Below are positions 44,762 to 54,108 of a DNA stretch of 64,000 nucleotides, one piece after another. Each line of letters starts with the position of its first letter. The stretch's first letter is position 1. Position numbers and translations under genes: made by a program. Where the stretch lies: positions 1-64,000 of the forward strand of contig CAWJJO010000019.1 of NCBI GenBank assembly GCA_963843285.1. The letters run 5' to 3'. This DNA comes from CAZDDB01 sp963843285 (GTDB lineage Bacteria; Acidobacteriota; HRBIN11; JAKEFK01). The notes under the pieces were generated by a model, which saw only the letters and a list, made by a program, of their open reading frames with translations, was not told the DNA's origin and made no database searches.

Positions 44762-45601
44762 CAGGACACGGAGGAGTTTGATTCCGGCCTGAACGGTATT
44801 GTGCGATCGATCGAAGTCCGGATCATATGCGGCGATACACACGGAGGAAATTCCAAATCGCCCACGGATCATCCGGATGGCCAGCTCGGTTTCGCCTACA
44901 AAAAGACCATCGGGCGGCGCCATGTGATTGGCCGGAGTTTGCTCCGGATCCAGGACATCCAGATCCAGATGCAAGTGGACCCGCTTGACGCGCGGTTCCA
45001 GCGCTCCCAGTACAGCCCGGAAAGCTTCTACTATATTAGTATGACGGATGAAGTCACAGGAAACCAGGGCGATGCCGGATCCATCCAGCAGTTTTTTTTC
45101 TTCCAGATCCAGATCCCGCGCGCCCACAAGAATGGCATCGCGTTCGACCACCGGATGGAAATCCGGAATACTCGCAGTGATCTGGCGCCAGCAGCGGCCG
45201 GTTGCGATCGCCAGCGCCATCCCGTCCAGAAATCCGCTGATGGTCGTTTCGGGTGTATTAAAATCGCCATGCCCATCAAACCATACGAGACCTAATTCGT
45301 TTTGCCCTACGCCTGCAAGCGTTCCGATCGAGCTGTTGCAGTTTCCTGCAAGCACGACGGGAAATTTCTTTTCTTCAACTGCGGCCCGCACGCGTCTGGA
45401 AAGAATCCGGTTCAGCTCAAAAGCAGTGCCGATTTCGGCGGGGAACGTTTTGCCAAGATCAATCCGCTCGACATCAACGACATGTCCATCGGTCTTCAGA
45501 GCGTCGGTCAATCCATTGTCGATAAACGATTCAGGCCCCTGTCCCATGCGCACGTTTTTATGGCCCGAATCGTACGGAACCAGAATGATCTGTATTTTCA
45601 C
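44747..45601 (-). CDS. arginase/ureohydrolase-family protein with altered metal site
   Basis: A 284-residue member of the arginase fold, whose relatives use two Mn ions to hydrolyse guanidino compounds. WFDGHGDFNTP (Asp109, His111, Asp113) and HLDLDVLDPEQTP (Asp213, Asp215) supply metal ligands. The first site, normally GGDHS, reads GNCNS with Asn89 in the His position, so one metal ligand is lost or replaced. It may be a distinct subgroup or a one-metal enzyme. The GTG at 45601 lies 5 nt after the stop of the upstream kinase gene; a longer frame from 45679 would overlap that gene. The 3' end overlaps the MurQ fusion convergently. Confidence 0.78.
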   Translation of the reverse strand: MKIQIILVPYDSGHKNVRMGQGPESFIDNGLTDALKTDGHVVDVERIDLGKTFPAEIGTAFELNRILSRRVRAAVEEKKFPVVLAGNCNSSIGTLAGVGQNELGLVWFDGHGDFNTPETTISGFLDGMALAIATGRCWRQITASIPDFHPVVERDAILVGARDLDLEEKKLLDGSGIALVSCDFIRHTNIVEAFRAVLGALEPRVKRVHLHLDLDVLDPEQTPANHMAPPDGLFVGETELAIRMIRGRFGISSVCIAAYDPDFDRSHNTVQAGIKLLRVLLRET

Positions 45602-45606
45602 GGTTT

Positions 45607-47979
45607 TTACTCTGAAATCAGTTTTACATAAGCTGGATGGTTGCGGATCCTTTCCAGGGCGGGATCGCGCTTCATCCATTCAAAGTCACGCCGTCCGTTC
45701 TCTATCGATTTTGCGAGCCATTCGACAGCAATGTCGGGTTCGTTGAGCTGACTGTACAGACAGGCGAGATTGTACATCATGACCGGATCATCGGGACTGA
45801 GATCGGCGGCAATTCTTCCTTCCTCGATTGCCGTTTCACGCTCGTCCGCGCGGACACTGCTGTTTGCCAAAAAAATGTGAGCGCGCGCCTCGTCCGGAAA
45901 CCGCGCCAGATATCGCCGGCAGGTCTCGATCGTTTCTCGGTGCATCTTCCCTGCTTCTTCAAACATTCCAAGGTTCTCGTATGTCTGCGCCAGATCGTTG
46001 CAAGCGGTGTAGAAATCCGGCAGAAGCTCGATCGTGCCCTGAAACCAGCGGGCTGCTTCTTCGTAGCGATTGAGGCGATAGGCAAGTCTTCCGGAAATCC
46101 AGGTGGCAAACGCGTCATGGGGATTGAGCCGGATCGCTTTGCGGCAAGCATCGATTGCTTCCTGTTCCATTCTTTTCAGGAAAAAAGCGAACCCAAGAGC
46201 CGCGTATGCTTCCGCTAGATTCTCATCCAGATCCAGGGCGCGGTTCGCCGATTCAACCGCAAGATCGGCAAGCAAATCGGAACCGCCGTAAAAACTGAGC
46301 TGGGTCGCATAGGCCTGCGCCAACCCCGCATGTGCGAGCGCGTAGTTCGGATCGTTGCTGATTGCCCTCTCAAAGTAATCCCGGGCAGCCTTGATTCCTT
46401 CCTTGCCCAACCGGAAAATCATTTCGCGACCCCGCAAGTAAAAATCATAGGCTTCCAGACTACCGGTAGGACGTCGTTTGATTTCTTCTTTCTCCGCTCC
46501 TGTAAGCCGAACCTTGAGAGCGGAAGCAATTCGCTGCGCAATTTCCGACTGGATTTCAAAAACATCTTTCAGCCCGCGATCGTATCGTTCGGCCCAGATC
46601 GAGACGGCGTTTCGCGTATCAATCAGTTGCGCAGAAATCCGGAGACGATTCCCGGACTTGCGGATGCTTCCCTGAAGAAGATGGGTCACCTTCAGATCTT
46701 CGCCCACTTCGCGAACATCAATCTCCCGGTCTTTGTATTTCAACACCTGCGAACGGGGACGCACTTCCAGCGATCTGACTTTGGATAATTCAATCAAGAT
46801 ATCTTCGGTCATTCCTGCGCGGAAGTAATCGCTCTCCTTCTCTTCACTGAGATTTTCGAAGTACAAGACTGCGATGGAAATAGGCTTTCCGGCTCTTTCT
46901 GCGAGATCCGGATCCTCGCCGCGCTGGAGCGCAATCAGATCCGTTTCTAATTCTTTCGCAGAAGAATATCGCTCATTCCGGTCCTTCCGCAGACAACGAA
47001 GGATTACCTTTTCCAATCCGGGGGAAATATTCTCAAGGTGTGCAGGTTCTTTTCTTACGATGTTTTCCAGTGTCTCCCCTGGGTTGCGTCCGGAAAAAGG
47101 ACTCGTGCCGCCTGCCATTTCATACAGAATGGATCCAAGGGAAAACAGATCGGTGCGCGCGTCCAATTCCTCCCCCAGAATTTGCTCCGGACTCATATAA
47201 GGGACGGTCCCCACGATGCGATCGCCGGACGTAGTGTAATCATCTTCCAGTCTACGTTCCTTGAACTTGGCAAGACCAAAATCCAGAATTTTCACTTCAT
47301 CGTCCGCGCGCACGTGAATGTTCTCCGGTTTCAAATCGCGATGCAGAACACCTCTTCCGTGCGCTTCGGAAAGAGCGCCGGCAAGCTGGATGCCGATCTG
47401 GATGATGCGGCCCAGCAGAAGCGGCCTGCCGCCTATGACTTCCGAAAGTTGTTTGCCCTCCACATATTCCATCGCAATGAAATTGGCGCCGGCTTCTTCA
47501 CCAATCTCGTAAATTGTTGCGATTCCACGATGACTCAAAACGGCGGCAGCGCGTGCTTCCCGCAAGAAGCGCTTCTTTCCTTCGATATTTGTAGCAAGTT
47601 CCGGCCGGATCATTTTTAGTGCGATGCTTCTCCCGAGTTTGGTGTCCTCTGCAAGAAACACTTCACCCATGGCGCCGATACCGAGTCTGCGCAAAAGCCG
47701 GTAATGAGAGATACTCTGAAGGCCGCTCTCACGTCCGATTTCATGGATCGTTTCCGCATTGAGCGCTGCATCAATTCTGCCTTTGACCGAGGCCGGAATC
47801 TGCCGTGTGGGGGCTGCAAGAGCCACGGGAAGCATATGGATCGCTTCTTCCAGAGAGTGCAACTCTGCGATGCAGGATTCACAGCCGGAATCCAGATGCG
47901 CTCTGATCTTCAACCGCAAATCCTGCGAATGCTGATCGAGTACATATTCAGGCAGCAAATCCGCGAATCGATCCCTCAT
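45607..47979 (-). CDS. zinc-finger Ser/Thr kinase with TolB-like and TPR regions
   Basis: A 790-residue multidomain kinase. The N terminus (10-45) is an anti-sigma-type zinc-binding (ZAS-like) module with His20, His32, Cys36 and Cys39 (IRAHLDSGCESC). The kinase domain (about 92-350) has GIGAMGEV, HRDLKPEN and LDFGLAKF. A TolB-like domain (about 370-510; MTEDILIELSKVR, VTHLLQGSIRK) and TPR units (530-790) follow. No membrane segment is obvious. Start chosen at ATG 47979; a TTG at 47988 is possible. It is divergent from the DUF4112 gene and leads the arginase-like gene by 5 nt. A sigma factor partner is not seen nearby. Confidence 0.88.
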   Translation of the reverse strand: MRDRFADLLPEYVLDQHSQDLRLKIRAHLDSGCESCIAELHSLEEAIHMLPVALAAPTRQIPASVKGRIDAALNAETIHEIGRESGLQSISHYRLLRRLGIGAMGEVFLAEDTKLGRSIALKMIRPELATNIEGKKRFLREARAAAVLSHRGIATIYEIGEEAGANFIAMEYVEGKQLSEVIGGRPLLLGRIIQIGIQLAGALSEAHGRGVLHRDLKPENIHVRADDEVKILDFGLAKFKERRLEDDYTTSGDRIVGTVPYMSPEQILGEELDARTDLFSLGSILYEMAGGTSPFSGRNPGETLENIVRKEPAHLENISPGLEKVILRCLRKDRNERYSSAKELETDLIALQRGEDPDLAERAGKPISIAVLYFENLSEEKESDYFRAGMTEDILIELSKVRSLEVRPRSQVLKYKDREIDVREVGEDLKVTHLLQGSIRKSGNRLRISAQLIDTRNAVSIWAERYDRGLKDVFEIQSEIAQRIASALKVRLTGAEKEEIKRRPTGSLEAYDFYLRGREMIFRLGKEGIKAARDYFERAISNDPNYALAHAGLAQAYATQLSFYGGSDLLADLAVESANRALDLDENLAEAYAALGFAFFLKRMEQEAIDACRKAIRLNPHDAFATWISGRLAYRLNRYEEAARWFQGTIELLPDFYTACNDLAQTYENLGMFEEAGKMHRETIETCRRYLARFPDEARAHIFLANSSVRADERETAIEEGRIAADLSPDDPVMMYNLACLYSQLNEPDIAVEWLAKSIENGRRDFEWMKRDPALERIRNHPAYVKLISE

Positions 47980-48034
47980 TGTAGACAACTCACCCTACCC
48001 TAATCATTATGTATACGAACGAAACCGTAAACCG

Positions 48035-48529
48035 ATGAAACAATCTATTGTACATTCCGAGACAAAAAAAGGCATGGATCTGGCAAAAACGGGCGCTCAA
48101 CTCGACCAGATCGCGTACCTGATGGATCAGTGCTTTCGGATTCCCGGGATCAACTGGAGATTTGGCGTGGAATCCCTGATCGGGCTGGTTCCAGGAGCCG
48201 GCGATCTGGTGGGAGGCGCAATCGGACTACTTGTGTTATTCCGCGCCTTTCAGTTCAAATTGCCAAAGATCGTAATCGTGCGAATGATCGCCAACACATT
48301 GCTCGATGTCACGGTTGGTTCCATTCCGTTTCTCGGAGATGCTTTCGATTTTTTCTGGAAGTCCAACACGCGAAACATGAAACTATTTCATCAGTTTGCG
48401 CAGGCTCCCGAAAAAAGTACCCGCTCCCATTGGATCTTCCTTGGCTCTCTTGTCGCAGGCTTTTTCCTTGTGTTCGCATTGATCGTATTTGGCTTCGTGT
48501 TGTTGCTTTCTCAGTTATTCAAACAATGA
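48035..48529 (+). CDS. DUF4112 membrane protein
   Basis: A 164-residue protein matching DUF4112: LIGLVPGAGDLVGG (about 49-62), a central RMIANTLLDVTVGSIPFLGDAFDFFWKS-type block with IPFLGDAFD, then a C-terminal membrane helix (about 133-158). Probably two to three helices in the membrane. Function unknown in the family. It is divergent from the zinc-finger kinase by about 55 nt. Confidence 0.88.
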   Translation: MKQSIVHSETKKGMDLAKTGAQLDQIAYLMDQCFRIPGINWRFGVESLIGLVPGAGDLVGGAIGLLVLFRAFQFKLPKIVIVRMIANTLLDVTVGSIPFLGDAFDFFWKSNTRNMKLFHQFAQAPEKSTRSHWIFLGSLVAGFFLVFALIVFGFVLLLSQLFKQ

Positions 48530-48535
48530 AGTAGG

Positions 48536-48616
48536 AATTCACCACAAAGGCACAAAGGACACAAAGTGAGAACTAGAATTCCTTTCTTCGTGTCTTTGTG
48601 CCTTTGTGGTAAATCC
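48536..48616. repeat. modular hairpin repeat (ACAAAG type)
   Basis: AATTCACCACAAAGGCACAA (48537 on) pairs with about 48581-48616, ending CTTTGTGGTAAATCC. Between DUF4112 and the beta-helix gene. Confidence 0.85.
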
Positions 48617-48662
48617 TCTGGCATTATTTTTGCTTTAGAATGCCAAAGAGAGTGGTGTGCTC

Positions 48663-50722
48663 ATGAAGAAATTCTTGTCTCTTTTTTCGTATTGTTCGCA
48701 GGCAATTGCATTGCCGCGACATACTACGTTGCGAATGGCGGCAGCGACGGAAATCCGGGGACTCAGGCAAGCCCTTTTGCCACCATCCAGAAGGCATCGG
48801 ATACGGCCCATGCAGGGGACACAATTATCGTCAAACCAGGCACCTATGCCGGTGCCAAATTTGGGACATCCGGCACGTCATCATTGCCAATTTTGGTACA
48901 GGGACAGCCCGGCGCAATCGTAAACGCGAAAGGTCCGAACAATTCCAATAACGACAATCTCTGGATCCGGAATGCGAGCTACATCACGATTGAAGGGTTC
49001 GAGATTCACTCGTCTCTACGCTCAGGAATCGCCGTGCAGGGGGAGCCCACAGCAGAAGTCCACGGAATCATTTTAAGGAACAACTTCTGTCACAACAACT
49101 CCCGCTGGGGAATCCTTACGGGTTACGCGGAGGGAATCCGGATCGAGAATAACGAAACTTCCTATTCCGCCATCGAACATGGCATTTACGTTTCCAACAG
49201 CTCAGACAATCCGGTGATTGTGGGAAACAGAGCGCATCATAACAACGCATCGGGGATCCAGATCAATGCGGATCCCGCGCTGGCAGGCGACGGCATTATT
49301 TCAAACGCATTGATGGACTCCAACGTGATCTACAACAATGGAGCTGCGGGAGGATCGGCGATCAATCTTGCTTCTGTCACGAACTCCATCATCCGGAACA
49401 ACTTGCTTTACAACAACACCGCAGGTGGAATCGCCGGATGGGATGATGGGAACGGCACACAATGGGGAACGCACGATAACAAATTTTACAACAATACCAT
49501 CATCCAGCCATTCAATGGCCGTTTTGTCGTTTCGTTTCTAAACGGTTCCACAAATAACAAAGTGAAGAACAACATTCTGATTCATCTTGGGACCAGAGGT
49601 TCGATCAATGTGGATTCTACCAGCGAACCGGAACTCGATTCTGATTACAACGCTGTTGTGAATGTGTTTTCCTACAACGATGGCGCGTCTTTTGTGAGCC
49701 TCGCAACCTGGCAAGGTCGCGGCCATGATATACATTCGTTTGTTTCGACAACGAGCGCTCTGTTTGTGGATCCTGTAAACAATGATTATCACTTGAAGAG
49801 CGGCAGCCCTGCAATCAACGCGGGAATCACCGTTCCGGAAGTCACGGATGATCTGGAAGGCATTGTGCGCCCGCAGGGCTCTGCGTATGACCTCGGCGCG
49901 TATGAAAGGATCACTACCTGCAGCGATGTGAATCCGCCAAATACATCCATCACGGCTCCAGGCGGTGGCGCGACAGTCAGCGGCACGATCAATGTAACGG
50001 CCAGCGCCACGGATGATTGCTCGATCAACCGTGTGGAATTTTACCGTGACGGCAGCGTGCTGATCGGCACCGATTCTTCATCGCCGTACAGCGTTTCGTG
50101 GAACACGACATCTGTCTCAAACGGGAGTCATTCACTCAAGAGCAGAGCCTTTGACAACGCAGGTCACAGCACGGATTCATCACCCGTTTCGGTGACAGTG
50201 AACAACACAAGCACGTTCTTTACGGATGACTTTGAAGACGGCAATGCTTCCGGCTGGACGTTTACCGCCGGCACCTGGACCGTAGTCAACGGCGATCTGA
50301 CCGGTAGCACGAAAAATGGAAGCGCGCTATCAACAAACTTCGGCGGATGCACTGTATGTACCATTGAAACAGATGTAAAAATCACAACCGGATCCGGAAG
50401 AGCATCAGTATTTGGATGGCGTCAAAATACGTCTACATATGTGGAATTGCAGGTTTGGGATGATAAGAACAAGTTTGTACTGAACCAGATATCCGGGGGA
50501 ACTACAATCTCCACACGGACCATTGCGCGCAGTGTCAGTGCAAACACCAACTATCACATCAAGATGAGCTATAACGGCACAAGTTTCCAAGTATATGTGG
50601 ATAGCGTTCTGATCATCACCTTGAACGCGGGCGCGACACCTTCCGGAACTGTTGGGTTCCGGGTGTGGTCCCCAAACAACAAAGTAAAAACGGCGGCGTT
50701 CAACGGAATCACGGTCTATTAG
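48663..50722 (+). CDS. secreted parallel beta-helix protein, frameshifted in signal peptide
   Basis: A protein of about 686 residues: a right-handed beta-helix region (about 20-420; YYVANGGSDGNPGTQASPF then many N/G-rich turns such as IRNNLLYNNTAGG), an Ig-like domain (about 450-545), then a LamG/concanavalin-like region (555-685). It resembles pectate-lyase-fold carbohydrate-active or surface proteins, but no catalytic motif is clear. The best start, ATG 48663 (MKKFLSLF), goes out of frame at a run of six T (48682-48687). One extra T would join it to FVLFAGNCIAATYYV and restore a signal peptide. The long frame instead runs up into the repeat from a GTG at 48566. Confidence 0.75.
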
Positions 50723-50734
50723 GCATTCCTTGTT

Positions 50735-50765
50735 TGGACAGGCGGGCCTCCGTGCCCGCCCTTCC
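50735..50765. repeat. GC-rich hairpin repeat (GGCGGGCCTCCGTGCCCGCC type)
   Basis: GGCGGGCCTCCGTGCCCGCC forms a strong stem right after the beta-helix stop; likely terminator or palindromic element. Confidence 0.55.
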
Positions 50766-50835
50766 AGGTGGCAATTGGGATTGCTGCGGGGCAGGGACCC
50801 CCGCGAACTCCGAACCGATGGTGTAAAATCGCTAC

Positions 50836-52221
50836 GTGGAAATCATCCGCGTATTCGAGCAACAGAAGGCGAACTGCCAGACCATTCGCAACACCACGAC
50901 GCGAGACCGGATTGAAAAGCTCAAGAAGCTTCACGCCGCGATTCTGGCACATCGATCTGAGCTGGAAAACGCGCTCCTAATTGATCTGCACAAGCCGGCG
51001 CATGAGACAGGCCTCACCGAACTGTTTCAGGTAACAACCGAGATCAAACATGCTTGCACGAATCTTCATCGCTGGATGCGTCCCTCTCCAGTCCCCAACC
51101 CGCTCACCTTCCTGGGTGCGCGGGGTGAAGTCCGATTCGAATCGAAAGGAACCGTTCTGATTCTCTCTCCATGGAACTTCCCGTTTCAGCTTGCGATGTG
51201 CCCGCTGATATCCGCAATCGCTGCCGGTAACTGCATCATCATGAAACCATCGGAGCATAGTCCGGCTACTTCGCGCTTCATGCATGAACTAATTTCCACC
51301 ATATTTCCGGAAAATGAAATCGCCGTCATTGAAGGTGATCAAACCGTCGCAACAGCGCTGTTTGAATTGCCGTTTGATCACATGTTCTTCACCGGGAGTC
51401 CGGCTGTTGGAAAGATTGTGATGCAGGCCGCCGCAAAACATCTTGCCTCGGTGACTCTGGAACTTGGCGGCAAATCTCCCGTGTTGATCGATTCGTCCTT
51501 TGATCTGAAGGAAGCTGCGCGCAAGATACTCTGGGGAAAATTGATCAACGCAGGGCAGGCTTGCGTTGCGCCTGACTACTTACTGATTCCGGAAAACAGA
51601 CAACGCGATTTTATTGTAGCGGCAAAGGAATCGATCCGCGGCATGTACGGCGATCCCGCGACCAGTACAGATTACTGCCGAATCATCAACGAACGCCACC
51701 GGACCAGAATCGCGGCATTGATCCAGGAAGCAGTTCAAAAAGGCGCCACAATGGAAACGGATCCGGGAGCGGATGGTGACAAATTTGTGGCGCCAACTCT
51801 CCTGTCCAACGTTGCGCCGGAAAGCAAGATCATGCAGGAAGAGATTTTTGGGCCCGTCCTACCGGTAGTTCCTTATCGTTCGCTGGAAGAGGCGCTGGCC
51901 CTCATTCATTCGAAAACCAAGCCGTTGTCGCTCTATATCTTTAGCAGGGATAATGATTTTGTTGAACGAGTCCTCCGCGAAACTTCTTCCGGAAATATCT
52001 GCATCAACGATGTGGCAGTCCAGTTTGCAAATGTGGAGCTTCCCTTCGGCGGCGTCAATTCCAGTGGAATCGGAAATTCGCATGGCCATCACGGCTTTAT
52101 GGCATTTTCGAATGAGCGCGCAGTTTTGCATCAGCCCAAGCGAGGCGCCATGACGTTCTTTTATCCGCCCTACACAGAGAGAATGAAGAAACTGATCGAC
52201 TGGACAATCAAATATCTCTGA
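50836..52221 (+). CDS. aldehyde dehydrogenase (class 3-like)
   Basis: A 461-residue NAD(P)-dependent aldehyde dehydrogenase. Asn114 in PWNFP, Glu209 in ELGGKSP and the catalytic Cys243 in NAGQACVAP are all in place. The shorter length and missing N-terminal extension, plus the C-terminal PPYTERMKKLIDW, fit the class 3/fatty-aldehyde branch. It oxidises medium or long aliphatic or aromatic aldehydes. Start GTG 50836. Alone on this strand, between two repeats. Confidence 0.93.
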   Translation: MEIIRVFEQQKANCQTIRNTTTRDRIEKLKKLHAAILAHRSELENALLIDLHKPAHETGLTELFQVTTEIKHACTNLHRWMRPSPVPNPLTFLGARGEVRFESKGTVLILSPWNFPFQLAMCPLISAIAAGNCIIMKPSEHSPATSRFMHELISTIFPENEIAVIEGDQTVATALFELPFDHMFFTGSPAVGKIVMQAAAKHLASVTLELGGKSPVLIDSSFDLKEAARKILWGKLINAGQACVAPDYLLIPENRQRDFIVAAKESIRGMYGDPATSTDYCRIINERHRTRIAALIQEAVQKGATMETDPGADGDKFVAPTLLSNVAPESKIMQEEIFGPVLPVVPYRSLEEALALIHSKTKPLSLYIFSRDNDFVERVLRETSSGNICINDVAVQFANVELPFGGVNSSGIGNSHGHHGFMAFSNERAVLHQPKRGAMTFFYPPYTERMKKLIDWTIKYL

Positions 52222-52226
52222 GGAAG

Positions 52227-52305
52227 ATTTCACCACAAAGACACGAAGGCCACAAAGAGAAATAGGTCCAGACTTTGTGTTCTTTGTGCCTTTGTGGTGA
52301 ATCCT
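52227..52305. repeat. modular hairpin repeat (ACAAAG/ACGAAG type)
   Basis: Left arm ATTTCACCACAAAGACACGA; right arm about 52272-52305 ending CTTTGTGGTGAATCC. It lies between convergent ALDH and Cupin_5 genes. Confidence 0.85.
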
Positions 52306-52771
52306 ACTTCGTCAGTTGCCGGATCAGATCCGCAAATTGCGGATACTGCACGATCAGCTCCTGATGGTTCCCGGATTCGTAGTCTGCGTACTCGAAACCG
52401 GGAGCGACTGTGCAACCCATCAGCGTGAATTCGCCCGTGGTGCGCCATCCCTGCCAGGCTCCCGCCGGAACCACAATTTGCGGCCGCTCACCGGCTTCTA
52501 GACGGATTCCGAGACGTTCCACCGTACCCTCTCCGTTCGAATACAGTAGAAGCAATTCGGCTGGAGAGCCTAGATAGAAGTGGAAGATTTCGTCCGATTG
52601 AAGCCGGTGCATTTCGGAAAATCCGCCGGCTTTCAATAAGAAGTAGATCGCCGTGGAAGCGGAATGACTATTCGGATATCGTTTTTCCGAGCGATATGTC
52701 TCCAAAAAGAAGCCGTCTTCCTTCGGGTGAGGTTGAAGGTGGAGCAGTTCGATTACTTCGTCAGCTGTCAC
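52304..52771 (-). CDS. Cupin_5 (DUF985) protein
   Basis: A 155-residue single-domain cupin of the DUF985 type: VTADEVIELLHLQPHPKEDG at the start, EMHRLQSDEIFHFYLG with the metal-binding His/Glu pattern, VVPAGAWQGW and PGFEYADYE. Function of the family is unknown; related cupins bind a metal and a sugar-like ligand. The GTG at 52771 overlaps the CyaY stop by 4 nt (GTGA), which fixes the start. Last gene of the AKR, CyaY, cupin unit. Confidence 0.87.
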   Translation of the reverse strand: MTADEVIELLHLQPHPKEDGFFLETYRSEKRYPNSHSASTAIYFLLKAGGFSEMHRLQSDEIFHFYLGSPAELLLLYSNGEGTVERLGIRLEAGERPQIVVPAGAWQGWRTTGEFTLMGCTVAPGFEYADYESGNHQELIVQYPQFADLIRQLTK

Positions 52772-53100
52772 AAACTGATCTCTGCGCCAAGTTGTTTTGA
52801 GACAAGTCCTGCAATCACCGCGCGAAATGGCTCTCGAGTTTTGTCCAGGACAAACGAGCTTGCGGATTCTTCCCAATCGAATTTGAAACTTGTCGAAAGG
52901 GCGGACACCCAGATTTGCCGGGCCGGAGAGTTCGGACTGATGATGAACTTTGCGTGAGATGGCTTCTCAAAAATCAGCGTGAGCATTCCACTGCCCGATT
53001 CCACTTCAAAGTCGTGTTGTTCCGAAACTGGAAGCAATCTTTCTTCAAGATCCTCCAGCGCTTCCGCTGCGTGGTCCTGAAAATCATGTTCATTGATCAT
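52768..53100 (-). CDS. cyaY: frataxin/CyaY-like iron-binding protein
   Basis: A 110-residue protein of frataxin size and pattern: an acidic N-terminal helix (EHDFQDHAAEALEDLEERL), then a beta sheet with TLIFEKPSHAKFIISPNSP, QIWVSAL and FKFDWEE, and a C-terminal helix. Frataxin regulates iron-sulfur cluster assembly on IscU/IscS and binds iron through the acidic ridge. No isc or suf genes are nearby. It starts 2 nt after the aldo/keto reductase stop and overlaps the cupin gene by 4 nt. Confidence 0.85.
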   Translation of the reverse strand: MINEHDFQDHAAEALEDLEERLLPVSEQHDFEVESGSGMLTLIFEKPSHAKFIISPNSPARQIWVSALSTSFKFDWEESASSFVLDKTREPFRAVIAGLVSKQLGAEISL

Positions 53101-53102
53101 AG

Positions 53103-54080
53103 TTAAACCCTCACACGGTACCGGAGAAAAAAGTTGTAGTCCTGAAATTCGTTCCGGATCGATTGAAAGACCTCTTCGCTCAGAGTCGCATCCGAAGCCG
53201 AAACATTTTGCTCCACCTGGGCCGGGGTCTTTGCTCCGGGAATGACTGTGCTGACGGCGGAAAACTTCAGCAAGAAGTTCAAGGCGACTTGAGAAAGTGT
53301 GTACCCGGTATGTTTTGTCAATTCTTTCAGATGAGATACTTTTTCGATCACTTCTTCGAATCTTTTTCGGGTCAAATAATTCTTGCGGTTGTCATCCGCC
53401 GGAAACTGGTGGTCTTTATTGAACTTTCCAGTAAGCAATCCGGATGCGATCGGAACCCGAACAATGATTCCAATCCCCCGTTGCTCAGCAAGCGGCAAAA
53501 GTTCCTTTGCCGGTTCCTGGTTCAGGATGTTAAGCAGCACCTGCAGAGAATCCACTTTCCCCGTTTCGATCAAGTGGATTCCTTCATTGATACTGGTGAT
53601 CGAGACGCCTCTGGCACGAATCTTCCCTTGCCTCTTAAGTTGATCCAACAATGTAAAGACTTCATCCGATTGCCAGACTTCCGGAGCTGGATTGTGTAAC
53701 TGATACACATCGATCACTTCGCGCTTCAGTCTTCGCAGGCTTCCTTCAATCGCCGCGCGGATATGTGGCGTAGAAAAATCCTTGACAGGCCCCTTTTCGG
53801 TGCGCGCATTTCCGACTTTTGTCGCGATTACGCAGTCCTTGCCTTCCAGGCATCGTCCGATCAACTCTTCGCTGTGACCACTGCCGTACACATCCGAGGT
53901 ATCAAAGAAGCTTACCCCGAGCTCGAGTGCTCGCTGGAGGGCAGCCTCGGATTCGCGATCATCCACTTTTCCCCAGCCGACAGGAATTCCAAAGAGGTCC
54001 ACCGGACCGCCAATTGCCCACGCTCCGAATCCGACTTCTGAGACGCGGATTCCCGTTTTTCCCAGTACTCTGTATTTCAC
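53103..54080 (-). CDS. aldo/keto reductase
   Basis: A 325-residue TIM-barrel NADPH-dependent oxidoreductase with the full catalytic tetrad: Asp60 and Tyr65 (FFDTSDVYG), Lys88 (ATKVG) and His129 (YQLHNP). Substrate not deducible; the family covers sugar aldehydes and ketones. First gene of the unit with CyaY and cupin; divergent from ychF by 28 nt. Confidence 0.93.
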   Translation of the reverse strand: MKYRVLGKTGIRVSEVGFGAWAIGGPVDLFGIPVGWGKVDDRESEAALQRALELGVSFFDTSDVYGSGHSEELIGRCLEGKDCVIATKVGNARTEKGPVKDFSTPHIRAAIEGSLRRLKREVIDVYQLHNPAPEVWQSDEVFTLLDQLKRQGKIRARGVSITSINEGIHLIETGKVDSLQVLLNILNQEPAKELLPLAEQRGIGIIVRVPIASGLLTGKFNKDHQFPADDNRKNYLTRKRFEEVIEKVSHLKELTKHTGYTLSQVALNFLLKFSAVSTVIPGAKTPAQVEQNVSASDATLSEEVFQSIRNEFQDYNFFLRYRVRV

Positions 54081-54091
54081 AAGTCAATTAT

Positions 54092-54097
54092 TATAAT
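54092..54097 (+). promoter_or_regulatory. possible -10 element for ychF
   Basis: TATAAT, 12 nt before the ychF ATG; no clear -35. Confidence 0.35.
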
Positions 54098-54108
54098 GTG
54101 TTACCTCT

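Noticed and set aside
48566..48662. In-frame GTG start for the beta-helix protein inside the hairpin repeat
   Set aside because: It would translate the repeat as leader; a single-base slip in the T run explains the frame better.
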